Notes: generated by a model from the sequence alone, not told the origin. Shown: positions 8,700 to 18,210, numbered from the stretch's first letter. The stretch: 64,000 nucleotides of DNA from CAWDVK01 sp963805715 (GCA_963805715.1 CAWDVK010000017.1:248001-312000); one strand, 5' to 3'. Numbers and translations: made by a program.

Positions 8700-9650
8700 G
8701 TGCCCGAGACCCGCGACGGCGCAGTGTCGCTTGAGGATCTGACCGATGCCGTGACCGCGCAGGTACGCGGCCAGGATCCGCGCGTCAGCGAGTTCCTGAT
8801 CGCGCTGATCCGGCACTTGCATGAGTTCGCCCGGGAGACCAGGCCGACTCCACGGGAGTGGCGCGCCGGGCTGGACTTCCTGGCCAGGACCGGCGAGTTC
8901 TGCACCGCCGGCCGGCACGAGTTCATCCTGCTGTCCGACCTGCTCGGACTGTCCTCGCTGGTGGACGGGCTCGGCAACCCGGGACCGGCGCAGATGACTC
9001 CGGCCACGGTCGAGGGACCGTTCCATACGCCAGCTCCGCCCAGGGAGCTGGGAGCCATCATCGCTACCGGGGCGGAGTGGGACCGGGGCGACTGGACGCT
9101 GCTGCGCGGCACGGTGCGCGACACCGGCGGCGCGCCGGTGCCCGGCGCCCGGATCGATATCTGGCAATCCGATGACCAGGGCCGCTACGACGTACAGGAC
9201 GACGCCCAGGCTGCTGGCAACCTGCGCGCCCTGCTCACCGCCGACGAGGCCGGCCGGTACTGGCTGCGGACCGTGAAGCCGAGCAGCTACCCGGTCCCGG
9301 TCGACGGGACCGGCGGCGAGCTGCTGCGCGCGATGCGGCGGCACCCCATGCGGCCGGCTCATATCCACGCCCGGGTCGTGGCAGCCGGCTACCGGCCGCT
9401 GACGACGCACCTGTTCGTGGCCGGTGACGAGTACCTGGACAGTGACGCCGCCTGGGGGGTGCGCGACGGCCTGATCATCGATTTCACGCGTAACGATGAC
9501 CCGGCCGCCATCGAGCGCCATGGCATGCCCGGTCCGTTCTTTGACGTGCGGTTCGATCTCGTGCTGGTCAGGGACGCCGAGGCCAGCGCCGCCGGACCCA
9601 CGGCCAGCTCCATCAGGCAGCCGCTCCCCGGCTATCCCGACAGGTGGTAA
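8700..9650 (+). CDS. intradiol ring-cleavage dioxygenase (catechol/hydroxyquinol 1,2-dioxygenase type)
   Basis: 316 residues, typical of the family. An N-terminal helical dimerisation domain (about 1-100) is followed by the catalytic beta-sandwich. The four Fe(III) ligands can be seen: Tyr in DQGRYD, Tyr in SSYPVPVDG, and two His in RPAHIH. The enzyme opens catechol or hydroxyquinol rings between the two hydroxyls to give muconate or maleylacetate. GTG start. No further aromatic-degradation genes are near, so the substrate is uncertain. The length and motif wording favour the hydroxyquinol/catechol branch over protocatechuate dioxygenase. Confidence 0.9.
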   Translation: MPETRDGAVSLEDLTDAVTAQVRGQDPRVSEFLIALIRHLHEFARETRPTPREWRAGLDFLARTGEFCTAGRHEFILLSDLLGLSSLVDGLGNPGPAQMTPATVEGPFHTPAPPRELGAIIATGAEWDRGDWTLLRGTVRDTGGAPVPGARIDIWQSDDQGRYDVQDDAQAAGNLRALLTADEAGRYWLRTVKPSSYPVPVDGTGGELLRAMRRHPMRPAHIHARVVAAGYRPLTTHLFVAGDEYLDSDAAWGVRDGLIIDFTRNDDPAAIERHGMPGPFFDVRFDLVLVRDAEASAAGPTASSIRQPLPGYPDRW

Positions 9651-9655
9651 CGGCC

Positions 9656-10751
9656 TCAGGAGGCCGGCGCGCCCACGGTCCGGGCCGCAAGCTCAGGGAC
9701 CAGCAGCTCGGCGATCTGAGCGGCGTTCAGCGCTGCCCCCTTGCGCAGGTTGTCGCCGACCACGAAGAACTCCAGCGCCCGCGGGTCGTCCAGGCTCTGC
9801 CGGACCCGGCCGACCCAGGTCGGATCCGTCCCGGCCGCCGCGGCCGGAGTGGGGTACTCGCCGCGAGCGGGGTCGTCGGCCACTTCCACCCCCGGTGCCG
9901 CGCGCAGCACCTCCCAGGCGGCCTCCCGGCTGACCTCGCGGTCGAACACCGCGTGCAGGGCCAGCGAGTGGCCCACGATGACCGGCACGCGCACGCAGGT
10001 CGCCGACACCCTCAGGTCCGGCAGCCCGAGAATCTTGCGGCTCTCGTTGCGGATCTTCAGCTCCTCCGACGACCAGCCCGCTTCCCGCAGCGACCCGGCA
10101 AAGGGGACCACGTTGAGCGCGAGCGGGGCGCCGAACGGGCCGCCATCCCCGACGACGGCCCGCACATCGCCGGGCCGCTGGCCCAGTGAGCGGTTCCCGG
10201 CCACCTGGCTCAGCTGGTCATACAGCGCGTCGGTGCCCTCCTGGCCGACCCCGGAGGCCGCCTGGTACGACGCCGCGACCAGCTCGCGCAGGGTGAACTC
10301 GCGGTGCAGCGCGGCCACCGCCACGATCAGCGCCAGCGTGGTGCAGTTCGGCACCGAGATGACGCCCTTCGGCCGCCGCGCCGCCTGCTCCGGGTTGACC
10401 TCGGGCACCACCAGCGGCACATCGGGATCCATCCGGAACGCACCGCTCTTGTCGATGACGACGACGCCGCGGGCCGCGGCCACCGGCGCCCACTGAGCGG
10501 ACACCTGATCCGGCACGTCGAACATCGCGAGGTCCACCCCGTCGAACGCCTCCGGCGTGAGCGCGCGGACCTCCACCTCCCGGCCGCGCACCGGCAGCAG
10601 CCGCCCGGCGGACCGGGCCGAGGCGATCAGCCGGATCTCGCCCCAGAACGTCCGGCCGGGTGGACACGACATCGCGCATGACCGTGCCGACGGCGCCGGT
10701 GGCGCCGACGATCGCGAGGACCGGGCGGCCGGCTCCTGGCTGGCCGGTCAC
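9656..10751 (-). pseudogene. asd: aspartate-semialdehyde dehydrogenase, frame broken near the N-terminus
   Basis: Reduces aspartyl phosphate to aspartate semialdehyde for lysine/diaminopimelate, threonine and methionine synthesis. The GTG at 10751 overlaps the lysC stop and opens the NADP-binding segment LAIVGATGAVGTVMRDVV. The frame then shifts near 10640-10650, and the rest continues as GEIRLIASARSAGRLLPVRG. It includes the catalytic Cys in SVPNCTTLALIV and the conserved ASGVGQEG and FFVVGDNLRKGAA blocks, to a stop at 9656. One extra or two missing bases explain the shift. Because asd is normally essential and all other signatures are intact, a consensus error or a second copy elsewhere should be considered. 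Confidence 0.85.
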
Positions 10752-12025
10752 CGGCCCGTCCCGCCGTAGACGACGGCCTGGCCCTCGCCGGCGCCGAGGT
10801 CGAAGGCAGCATGCGCGGCCTCCACCGCCCGGTTGACGTCGTTCTCGTCCACCACGACGGAAATCCGGATCTCCGAGGTCGAGATCATCTCGATGTTGAT
10901 TCCGGCATCGGCCAGCGCGCCGAAGAAGGTGGCGCTGACGCCCGGATGGGACCGCATGCCCACGCCGACGACCGATACCTTGCCGATCTGGTCGTCATAG
11001 AGCAGGGAGTCGAAGCCGACCTCATCCTGCAGCAGCCGCAGCGAGGTCATCGCGGCCTGCCCGTCGTCGCGCGGCAGCGTGAACGAGATATCCGTCCGGC
11101 CGGTCGCGGCGGCCGAGACGTTCTGCACGATCATGTCGATGTTGATCTCGGCAGCGGCGATGGTGCGGAAGATCCTGGCCGCCTCGCCGACCTTGTCCGG
11201 CACGCCGACGACGGTAATCTTCGCCTCACTGCGATCATGAGCTACGCCGGAAATGATCGCCTGCTCCATCGCCGTGTCCTCCGTTTCGGAACTGCTATCG
11301 GTCACCCAGGTGCCCTCGACCGTGCTGAAGGACGACCGGACGTGGATGGGCATGTCGTAGCGGCGCGCGTACTCGACGCAGCGCAGCATGAGGACCTTCG
11401 CGCCGCAGGCGGCCATCTCCAGCATCTCCTCGTACGAGATCGCCGGGATGCGGCGGGCGGCGGGAACGATCCGCGGGTCGGCGGTGAAGATGCCGTCCAC
11501 GTCGGTGTAGATCTCGCAGTAGTCGGCGCCGAGAGCGGCGGCCAGCGCCACCGCGGTCGTGTCGGACGCGCCGCGGCCGAGCGTCGTGACGTCCTTGGTG
11601 GTCTGCGACACCCCCTGGAAGCCGGCCACGATCGGAATGGCCCCGTCGTCCAGCGCGGCCGAGATCCGGCCCGGCGTGATGTCGATGATGCGCGCCTTGC
11701 CGTGCGCGGCGTCGGTGATGACGCCGGCCTGCGAGCCGGTGAACGAGCGCCCTTCCAGGCCGAGATTGGCGATCGCCATGGCCAGCAGCGCCATCGAGAT
11801 CCGCTCGCCCGCCGTGAGCAGCATGTCCAGCTCGCGTCCCGGCGGCAGCGGGCTGACCTGATTGGCCAGGTCCTTGAGCTCATCGGTGGTATCGCCCATG
11901 GCGGAGACCACGACGACGACTGAGTGACCGGCTTTCCTGGTCGCCACGATGCGCTGGGCGACCCGCTTGATGCCGTCAGCATCAGCGACGGAGGATCCAC
12001 CGTACTTCTGTACGACAAGGGCCAC
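10748..12025 (-). CDS. lysC: aspartate kinase
   Basis: A 425-residue monofunctional aspartokinase: ATP + L-aspartate to aspartyl phosphate, the first step of the aspartate family pathway. The N-terminal kinase domain starts VVQKYGGSSVAD and contains FTGSQAGV and YTDVDGIFTADPR. Two ACT domains in the C-terminal third (about 265-420) provide lysine/threonine feedback. The start is a GTG at 12025, giving the family's VALVVQKYGGSS N-terminus, with GGGAGGGAG about 10 nt upstream. In-frame ATGs before the ACT region could give the separate beta subunit known in other actinobacteria. The stop overlaps the asd start by 4 bp. Confidence 0.96.
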   Translation of the reverse strand: MALVVQKYGGSSVADADGIKRVAQRIVATRKAGHSVVVVVSAMGDTTDELKDLANQVSPLPPGRELDMLLTAGERISMALLAMAIANLGLEGRSFTGSQAGVITDAAHGKARIIDITPGRISAALDDGAIPIVAGFQGVSQTTKDVTTLGRGASDTTAVALAAALGADYCEIYTDVDGIFTADPRIVPAARRIPAISYEEMLEMAACGAKVLMLRCVEYARRYDMPIHVRSSFSTVEGTWVTDSSSETEDTAMEQAIISGVAHDRSEAKITVVGVPDKVGEAARIFRTIAAAEINIDMIVQNVSAAATGRTDISFTLPRDDGQAAMTSLRLLQDEVGFDSLLYDDQIGKVSVVGVGMRSHPGVSATFFGALADAGINIEMISTSEIRISVVVDENDVNRAVEAAHAAFDLGAGEGQAVVYGGTGR

Positions 12026-12097
12026 GAGCGGGCCACTCCCTCCCGGCAGGGCTGATGGCAAGCTGTCGCGGCCGAGTTTACCGGTGGGAACGGCCGG

Positions 12098-12658
12098 CTA
12101 GGGCGCTACGGGCTCGTCGTCAACATCGAGCCGTGCATGCGCGACTACCGAGTGCAGGGCGCGCAGGGCCGCGCCGCCGTGCGTGCCCCAGTGGTTCACG
12201 TACGAGTACTGCCACCACCACAGGGCCTCGGCGGCCCGGTCGGCGTCGTAGTGCTTGAGGCCGTGAATGAGGTCAGCGCAGACCGCGGCCAGGTCGTCGG
12301 ACAGCCGGAACGCCGTCGCCCGGGTATCCGAGTAGGGATCGAAGATCTCGGCGTACTCGTCGCACCCGGCCAGCCGCTTGGCCAGTCCGGTCCGCAGCGT
12401 GTCCAGGTCGGGATCGGCACCGACGTCCGGCTCCCAGTTACCGGGCAGGATGACGTCCTTGCTGGCGCCGAGCTGCGCGCCGGCCAGCATCACCTGCGCT
12501 ACCTCGAGCAGCAGCAGCGGGATGGTCTCGTCCCCGCCCTCGCCGTGCGCCAGCGCGGCGACGCCGTCGAGGAAATCCCTGGTGTGCCGGGCGATTCCGT
12601 CAGCGAGCGGCCGCCAGCCGTCGCCGTTGGCGTGCTGGTCCTCCTGCTGCGCGCTCAC
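12098..12658 (-). CDS. DUF5063 domain protein
   Basis: 186 residues, mostly helical, with WWWQYSYVNHWGTHGGAALRALHSVV near the C-terminus. Proteins of this family sit beside recR in many actinobacteria; no biochemical function is established. It is 39 bp downstream of recR on the same strand, so it probably belongs to the same transcript as ybaB-recR. No signal peptide or membrane segment. Confidence 0.85.
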   Translation of the reverse strand: MSAQQEDQHANGDGWRPLADGIARHTRDFLDGVAALAHGEGGDETIPLLLLEVAQVMLAGAQLGASKDVILPGNWEPDVGADPDLDTLRTGLAKRLAGCDEYAEIFDPYSDTRATAFRLSDDLAAVCADLIHGLKHYDADRAAEALWWWQYSYVNHWGTHGGAALRALHSVVAHARLDVDDEPVAP

Positions 12659-12697
12659 CAGGCTCGCCGCCCTGCCGCCGCCCCCCGAGCTGCCGAG

Positions 12698-13297
12698 CTA
12701 CACATCCAGGAGCCTCCGTCCCTCGAACGCCCGGCCGAGCGTGACCTCGTCGGCGTACTCCAGTTCACCGCCGACGGGCAGGCCGCTGGCCGGCCTGGTG
12801 ACCCGCACGCCCACCGGCTTGATCAGGCGGGCCAGGTAGGTGGCCGTCGCCTCGCCCTCCAGGTTCGGGTCGGTGGCCAGGATCAGCTCGGTGATGGTGC
12901 CGTCGGCCAGTCTCACCATCAGCTCCTTGATCCGCAGATCATCCGGGCCGACTCCGTCGATCGGGCTGATCGCGCCGCCCAGCACATGGTAGCGACCGCG
13001 GAACTCACGGATCTTCTCGATCGCCGCCACGTCCTTGGGCTCCTCCACCACGCAGATCAGCGACGGGTCACGGCGCGGGTCACGGCAGATCCGGCACTCA
13101 TCGGACTCGGCAACGTTGCCGCAGGTGCGGCAGAACTTCACCCGCTCCACGACCTCCAGCAGCACCCCCGAGAGGCGCCGCAGATCGGCGGGATCGGCCG
13201 CTAGCAGGTGGAACGCGATCCGCTGCGCGCCCTTAGGCCCGATTCCCGGCAGCAGGCCAAGCTCGTCGATGAGGTCCTGAACGACGCCCTCGTACAT
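12698..13297 (-). CDS. recR: recombination mediator protein RecR
   Basis: 199 residues, the usual RecR length. Helix-hairpin-helix (LLPGIGPKGAQRIAFHLL), four-Cys zinc finger (CRTCGNVAESDECRIC), and a Toprim domain with CVVEEPKDVAAIE and ATDPNLEGEATATYLARL are all visible. RecR works with RecF/RecO to load RecA at single-strand gaps. It starts 1 bp after the ybaB stop, so the two are co-transcribed, as in most bacteria. Confidence 0.97.
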   Translation of the reverse strand: MYEGVVQDLIDELGLLPGIGPKGAQRIAFHLLAADPADLRRLSGVLLEVVERVKFCRTCGNVAESDECRICRDPRRDPSLICVVEEPKDVAAIEKIREFRGRYHVLGGAISPIDGVGPDDLRIKELMVRLADGTITELILATDPNLEGEATATYLARLIKPVGVRVTRPASGLPVGGELEYADEVTLGRAFEGRRLLDV

Positions 13298-13298
13298 G

Positions 13299-13745
13299 TC
13301 ACGGTCCGGCGGTGCGCTCGCCGGGCTCCTCAGGGCCGGAGGGCTCGTCCGGTTCGTACGTCAGCTGGCCCGGCCCGGCGGCCGGGGCGCCGAATCCCGG
13401 CAGGCCCGGAACTCCCTCGCCGCCGCCGAAGCCGGCCGCGAATGGCCCCATCGCCTGCTGCTGCAGCTCGCCTGCCGCCCGGTAGGCGTCACGGAACGCG
13501 GCGAGCACCAGGTCGGCGAGCGTCTGCGCGGTCTCGGCCGGGTCGTCCGGATCGATGGCTGCGGCATCGATGGTGAGGTCCACCAGCTCGCCCTGGCCGT
13601 TGACGACCGCCTTGACCAGCCCGCCGCCTGCCGTGCCCTCGACAGCGGCGTCAGCGAGTTCCTGCTGCGCGTTCATCAGCGCGCTCTGCATCTCCTGCGC
13701 TGCCGCGAGAAGCTGCTGCATGTCCAGCTGACCGCCTGGATCCAC
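13299..13745 (-). CDS. YbaB/EbfC family nucleoid-associated protein
   Basis: 148 residues. The N-terminal 100 or so residues match the family (DMQQLLAAAQEMQSALMNAQQELADA; GLVKAVVNGQGELVDLTIDAAAID). These small proteins form dimers that bind DNA. A Gly/Pro-rich tail of about 45 residues is an actinobacterial extension. GTG start at 13745. Adjacent to recR and downstream of dnaX, the conserved order. Confidence 0.92.
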   Translation of the reverse strand: MDPGGQLDMQQLLAAAQEMQSALMNAQQELADAAVEGTAGGGLVKAVVNGQGELVDLTIDAAAIDPDDPAETAQTLADLVLAAFRDAYRAAGELQQQAMGPFAAGFGGGEGVPGLPGFGAPAAGPGQLTYEPDEPSGPEEPGERTAGP

Positions 13746-13790
13746 GGGGCCCCCAAGAGTCCTGCCACCACGCTGCTCGCGATGGCCTCA

Positions 13791-13819
13791 GCGCGGATCG
13801 CGCGGTGCGCGATCCGCGC
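13791..13819 (-). terminator. perfect 13-bp hairpin between dnaX and ybaB
   Basis: GCGCGGATCGCGC, a 3-nt loop, then its exact complement. It falls in the 164-bp gap after the dnaX stop and before the ybaB start, and may end or attenuate the dnaX transcript. There is no U-tract. Confidence 0.5.
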
Positions 13820-13909
13820 AGCCGATCCCTGTCAGTCTGAGCCTATTGCCTGCCCGCCAGTGCGGCAGCAGTGCGGCGCCCGCCGCGCGCCGGCTTGCGG
13901 AATCAGCGG

Positions 13910-16206
13910 CTAGGACCCGCCTATCTCCTCGATCACGCGCCCGCCGAGCTCGCGCTCGATGAGGTCGGTCCCCGTGAGCTCTCCCGGGGCCAGCTCGTCG
14001 GCCGGGTCGGTGTCAGCCGGGTCGCCGCCGGGCGGCTCGGCCGGGCGCGCCGGCCCGGGCGGCGGGCCGGGCGGGCGGTGACCGGCGGTGCCTGCCGGCG
14101 GCGGGCCGGCCCGGCCCGCCGACCTGCCGGAGCCCTCAGGCCTGCCGGGGCCTTCCGGCCTGCCGGAGCCCTCAGGCCTGCTGGAGCCCTCAGGCCTGCC
14201 GGAGCCTGCCGCCATGACGACGCCGGCTGCCGGGCCGCCGTGACCGAACGGCCCGCCGCCATCGGGAGCGGTCCCGCCGGCGCCCCTGCCGCCAGGCGGA
14301 TTCCCGCCTCGCGCGATGGTCCTGATCTGCGGACAGACGCCGAACATAGCCTGCAGGACCTGGCCCAGCTCGCGGTCGCAGCCGCTGCTCTGGAAGCCCT
14401 TCGCGTCACCCTCCCGGCTGAACGCCACGGTGAGGACGCCATCGGCCAGCGATTCCACGCTGGCATTGCTGAGCAGGATCCAGGCGACCTTGCGCGTGTT
14501 CCTGACTCCGTCCAGGACATCCGGCCAGCGCTCCCGCAGCGTGGCGGCATCGACCCGCGCCGACCCGTTCCCAGCCCCGGCAGGCCCCGCCGCCGACGGC
14601 TCCGCCTGCGCTGCTCTCGCATGCGCCGCTTCCGCGGCAGCAGGTTCCCCGGCCGGGGCTGGCGGCGGCGGAGCCGGTGCCTGCTGGCGCTGCGCCTGGG
14701 CTCCCGGTGCCTGGGCTCCCGGTGCCTGGGCTCCCGGTGCCTGGGCTCCCGGTGCCTGGGCTCCCGGTGCCTGGGCTCCCGGTGCCTGGGCTCCCGGTGC
14801 CCGTGCTCCTGATGATTGTGCAGCCGGTGCCTGCTGGCCCGGCGCTGGCGTGCCGGGCGCGCGGGAGCCGGGCGCCGGGGCCCCGGCTGCCCGCGGCTGC
14901 AGCTCCGCGGGGGGGCCGGGCGCAGCCTGCGGCGGCCGGGCCCGCGGCAGCACCGCGCGCCCCTCCGCCTCGCCGGCACCCAGTCTGCGCTCAAGCCGCT
15001 CGAGCCGCTCCAGCAGGCCGCCATCCGCCGGGCTGGCCGGGGGCAGCAGCACCTGCGCGCACATCAGCTCGAGCTGCAGCCGGGGCGAGGTCGCGCCGCG
15101 CATCTCGACCAGGCCGGCGCTGACGATCTCCGCGGCCCTGGTCAGCGCTGACTGCCCGAGGCCATCCGCCTGCTCCTGCATCCGCTCCAGCCGGTCGGCC
15201 GGCACGTCCAGCAGCCCCGTCGCTCCCGCATCCGGCACGGCGGCTAGCACGATCAGGTCCCGGAGGCGATCCAGCAGATCGGCGGCGAACCGGCGGGGAT
15301 CGTGCCCGGCCTCCACGACGCGGTCGATCGCGCGGAAGACTGCGGCGCCGTCCCTGGCGGCGAATGCCTCGGCGACATCGTCGAGCAGCCTCTCGTCGGT
15401 GAAGCCGAGCAGCGCGATGGCCCGGTCGTAGGTCAGGCCGGACTCGTCCGAGCCGGCCATCAGCTGGTCGAGAACCGACAGGGAGTCGCGCACCGATCCG
15501 GCGCCCGCCCGGATGACGACGGGCAGCACGGCGGGCTCGTACCGGACGCCCTCGGCGGCGAGGATCTTCTCCAGCAACTCCCGCAGGACCGCGGGCGGCA
15601 CCAGCCGGAACGGGTAATGGTGCGTCCGGGACCTGATGGTGGCTATGACCTTTTCCGGCTCGGTCGTAGCGAAGACGAACTTCAGGTGCGGCGGCGGCTC
15701 CTCGACCAGCTTCAGCAGGGCGTTGAAGCCCTCCCTGGTCACCATGTGGGCCTCGTCGATGATGTAGACCTTGAATCGCCCGGATACCGGCGCGTAGAAG
15801 GCACGCTCGCGCAGGTCCCTGGCGTCATCCACGCCGCCGTGGGATGCGGCGTCAATCTCGATCACGTCGATGCTGCCCGGCCCGGCGGGAGCCAGCGCCA
15901 CGCAGGAAGCGCACTCGCCGCACGGGTCAGGGGTGGGCCCGTTCTCGCAGTTCAGGGAGCGGGCCAGGATCCGCGCACTGGAGGTCTTCCCGCAGCCGCG
16001 CGGCCCGCTGAACAGGTAGGCATGGTGCACCCGGCCGCTGCGCAGCGCCTGCCGCAGCGGCTCGGTGACGTGCTCCTGGCCCTTGACCTCCGCGAAAGTG
16101 GCCGGCCGGTACCGGCGATACAGGGCAAGCGGCGCGGCGGGAGCCTCTGGCCGCGGAGCGTCCGCGGGGCCAGGATCGTGACTGGGACTGGGGACGTCGC
16201 CTGCCA
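13910..16206 (-). CDS. dnaX: DNA polymerase III gamma/tau subunit
   Basis: 765 residues. AAA+ clamp-loader core: Walker A GPRGCGKTS, zinc-binding Cys cluster CENGPTPDPCGECASC, Walker B IIDEAHM, and sensor region FATTEPEKVIATIRSR. Residues from about 400 onward are a long Pro/Ala/Gly linker, followed by a tau-like domain (RVDAATLRERWPDVLDGV) and a second low-complexity tail. It loads the beta clamp and bridges polymerase and helicase. The ATG at 16206 is preferred, giving MAGDVPSPS. Two tandem-repeat tracts lie in the linkers. The SRP RNA gene is immediately upstream. Confidence 0.96.
14124..14207. repeat. 18-bp imperfect tandem repeat in dnaX (Gly-Arg-Pro-Glu-Gly-Ser)
   Basis: About four to five units of CCTGCCGGAGCCCTCAGG with small changes, encoding GRPEGS-like hexapeptides in the C-terminal tail of DnaX. 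Length is a multiple of three, so copy-number change keeps the frame. Confidence 0.8.
14693..14797. repeat. 15-bp tandem repeat in dnaX (Ala-Pro-Gly-Ala-Gln)
   Basis: Seven essentially perfect copies of GCCTGGGCTCCCGGT encode seven APGAQ pentapeptides in the linker between the clamp-loader core and the tau-like domain. The perfect identity points to recent slippage expansion. It keeps the frame. Confidence 0.93.
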
Positions 16207-16231
16207 TAACCTCATCCTGCCGGGACTGAAG

Positions 16232-16320
16232 GGACCCCCCGCACACCCGTCAGAGCCCGCGTACCCTTGCTGCCTTCCGGCCCTGGGGGGGTTGGCGGGA
16301 TAAACGCCGTGCGAGGGGTC
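16232..16320 (-). ncRNA. ffs: bacterial small signal recognition particle RNA (4.5S type)
   Basis: On the minus strand the apical hallmark GGGCCGGAAGGCAGCAAGGG is present. The ends GACCCCTCGCAC and GTGTGCGGGGGGTC pair to close the hairpin. It binds Ffh to target nascent membrane proteins. The location between dnaX and tRNA-Ser is the usual actinobacterial one. Ends are estimated from base pairing. Confidence 0.9.
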
Positions 16321-16486
16321 TTCCAGCCAGTCTAGTCAGCCGGCCGGCTGCCCGCGCGCCGGTATCCGCAGTCGCCCGCTGCCGGGCCGTCCCGGCCTGG
16401 CGGGCTGAGGGCCGGGCGGCTCTGCAACATGGGTCCTCTCCGGAGTCGTGGCCAGGACGCTGCCGGGACTCGGTAGGCTGTGCGGC

Positions 16487-16571
16487 GGAGGATTCGCCTA
16501 GTGGCCTAGGGCGCACGCTTGGAAAGCGTGTTGGGGGCAACCCCTCAGGAGTTCGAATCTCCTATCCTCCG
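16487..16571 (+). tRNA. tRNA-Ser(GGA)
   Basis: An 85-nt class II tRNA. Acceptor GGAGGAT pairs with ATCCTCC. The anticodon stem CACGC/GCGTG encloses loop TTGGAAA, so the anticodon is GGA. The long variable arm and T-loop TTCGAAT are present. CCA is not encoded. Its 3' 54 nt are copied five times downstream, marking it as an integration site. Confidence 0.96.
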
Positions 16572-16572
16572 C
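16519..16572 (+). repeat. attachment-site core in tRNA-Ser 3' half (original copy)
   Basis: From the anticodon loop (TTGGAAAGCG) to the base after the acceptor stem, this 54-nt segment is repeated exactly at 29515, 30934, 35072 and 53681 and in altered form at 57165. Tyrosine integrases of actinobacterial elements commonly use such a tRNA 3' segment and restore the tRNA on integration. Confidence 0.9.
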
Positions 16573-16915
16573 CGTGCTGACTTGCGGAAACACCGGTCTT
16601 GGCCGCCGCGGGACAGGCGCCTGGGGGTGCCGTGGGCTCATTTGATGGCTCATTTGACGGGCCGTCAGCGTGCCCCTGGCAGCATCACGCGCCGGTGTTA
16701 TGCCTGGTCACGGGCGTAGCGGACGAGTCCGAACGGAGAGGGCGCACGCCGCAGAAGCGTGTTGGGCGCGGTGAGATTGTTGAGCGTTGCCGGTGAGCGT
16801 AAGTAGCGGGCTTCGACTGCGCGCCCGAGACCGCCGTTCTCGGCGCAGCGCAAGCGCGGCTGTGAACGGACGCGTGGTTGCGTTTGCGTGGAGCCCGTGC
16901 CTGGGTCTCCCTGAC
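16572..16915. other. non-coding flank with integrase arm-like repeats
   Basis: No gene is seen. At 16635-16655 there are two direct repeats of GGCTCATTTGA spaced 11-12 bp, matching paired GGCTCA/GTCTCA motifs beside other att copies (for example 31051-31076 and 35190-35211). A decayed att-like stretch with AAGCGTGTTGGGCGC occurs near 16755. It is best read as the arm region of an integrative element. Confidence 0.6.
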
Positions 16916-17380
16916 TCAGGCGCTGGGGTTCAGCCGGATGATCTCGGCGTTCAGGGCGGTGGCGAACACGGTCCAGCCGGCGTAGGGCAGCAGCAGGACC
17001 GCTGCCATGCGGTCAGCCCGCCATGTCTGGCGGATCAGCAGCACGTTGGTGATGTTGAGGCAGGCGATCTCGGCCAGCGCGGCGCGAGGCCGGCGGGCGC
17101 GGAAGAACAATGGCGTCCAGGCAGCGTTGAGCGCCAGGTCAAGGATCAGGCCGCCGGCAAGCTGGCTGCGATCGCGGCTCTGGGCGCGCGTGAGCGCCCT
17201 GGCGCCTGCGTAGGCGATGGTCATATACAGCGGCGTCCAGACCAGCGCGTAGGCCGGAGGCGGAGGCTGCCACCGGGGCTTGCGCAGACTGCGATACCAG
17301 GCGGACCCAGGGTCGGCCGCGACACCGCCGATCGCCGCGGTGGCCGCTACGGCGCTGACGGTGACGGTCGTCGTCTTCAC
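16916..17380 (-). CDS. TspO/MBR family tryptophan-rich sensory protein
   Basis: About 154 residues with five hydrophobic helices and family blocks WYRSLRKPRWQPPPPAYALVWTPLYMTIAYA and LALNAAWTPLFF. TspO proteins are membrane proteins that bind porphyrins or heme and, in several bacteria, act in light and stress responses. The start is taken as GTG 17380, which gives the family length; an upstream ATG at 17470 adds an unlikely basic leader. It is the last gene of the leftward operon controlled from the CarH-like regulator at 21679, which fits a tetrapyrrole/light role. Confidence 0.88.
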   Translation of the reverse strand: MKTTTVTVSAVAATAAIGGVAADPGSAWYRSLRKPRWQPPPPAYALVWTPLYMTIAYAGARALTRAQSRDRSQLAGGLILDLALNAAWTPLFFRARRPRAALAEIACLNITNVLLIRQTWRADRMAAVLLLPYAGWTVFATALNAEIIRLNPSA

Positions 17381-17546
17381 GGCCGTGGTGTGCCCCGGTC
17401 GTGCCGGTCGAAACCGGGCCGCGCGATCACAGCGCAGCCATGATGACCCTGACGAGGGTGCCTCATGCACCGATGCCGGGTGGTCCGGAGCTGGCCGCTG
17501 ACCGGCGGCGTGGACGAGGCGGGCGGCGAGTTTGGAACCACCTTGG

Positions 17547-17975
17547 TCAGAGTCGGTTCAGAGCCTTGCGCATGCCGTCTTCGGCTTCGTTGCCGAGGCG
17601 TTCGAACGCGGGCTTGAGCAGTGGGACGGCGATGCGGGATAGGCCTTTGAAGGTGAACTCGGCGGCGTAGGTTACCTCGGTTCCGGACGCCACGGACCGG
17701 AAGGTCAGGGTGTCAACGGCGATGACGGTTTTGTTCTCCCCACGAAGTTGAATGAGCTGCTGGTCCACCAATTCATCGACGACGTAGGTCAGCTGGGTCG
17801 TCCGGCCGAGAAATGTTGAGGTGTTGAGGTAGGTGGTGCCGACTCCTCCGTTGCCGTGCCGACGCACAGTGGCCACTGTGCCCGGGTCCCAGTCGGTGGT
17901 CGTGGTGAAGTCAGAGAGGTAGCCGAACACTGCGTCCAGGGGTTTGTCGACGACGACGGTCTTGAGCAGTTTCAT
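17547..17975 (-). CDS. SRPBCC family (START-like) protein
   Basis: 142 residues. The hydrophobic-cavity fold begins MKLLKTVVVDKPLDAVFGYLSDF with WDPGTVATVRRHGNGGVGTTY, then a C-terminal amphipathic helix. Such proteins bind lipids or aromatic ligands, or act as cyclases; the ligand is unknown. Part of the leftward operon; a second, different SRPBCC protein is in the neighbouring CarH-linked operon at 24909. Confidence 0.85.
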   Translation of the reverse strand: MKLLKTVVVDKPLDAVFGYLSDFTTTTDWDPGTVATVRRHGNGGVGTTYLNTSTFLGRTTQLTYVVDELVDQQLIQLRGENKTVIAVDTLTFRSVASGTEVTYAAEFTFKGLSRIAVPLLKPAFERLGNEAEDGMRKALNRL

Positions 17976-18093
17976 GGTGTCCTTTGCTTCCGGTGGTCTC
18001 GGTCGGGGTGTTCGGCCGGACGGGTGTCAGGCAGCGAGGTGCTTTCCCACAGGGCCGTCCAGGCACGGGCGGGGACGAGGCGCGCGGTCTTCA

Positions 18094-18210
18094 TCAGCAG
18101 CGCCATCCGATCATGACGGCCGCGCCACGGCATGCGAGTTGGCGTGCCACGGCGGCGCTGATGCCGCTGGATCCGCCGGCGTCCCAGGCGACCTTGCCAT
18201 TGAGCTTCAT
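18094..18210 (-). pseudogene. N-terminal fragment of a short-chain dehydrogenase
   Basis: 38 codons, MKLNGKVAWDAGGSSGISAAVARQLACRGAAVMIGW, then a stop. The sequence matches the first 35 or so residues of an SDR, with the TGGSSGIG nucleotide motif altered to AGGSSGIS. The ATG overlaps the methyltransferase stop by ATGA, showing that the intact gene was once translated in this operon. The remaining 200 or so residues are missing. Confidence 0.75.

Noticed and set aside
14693..14797. Regular repeats that might suggest a CRISPR array
   Set aside because: Units are contiguous 15-mers with no spacers, lie inside dnaX and keep its frame; no cas genes.
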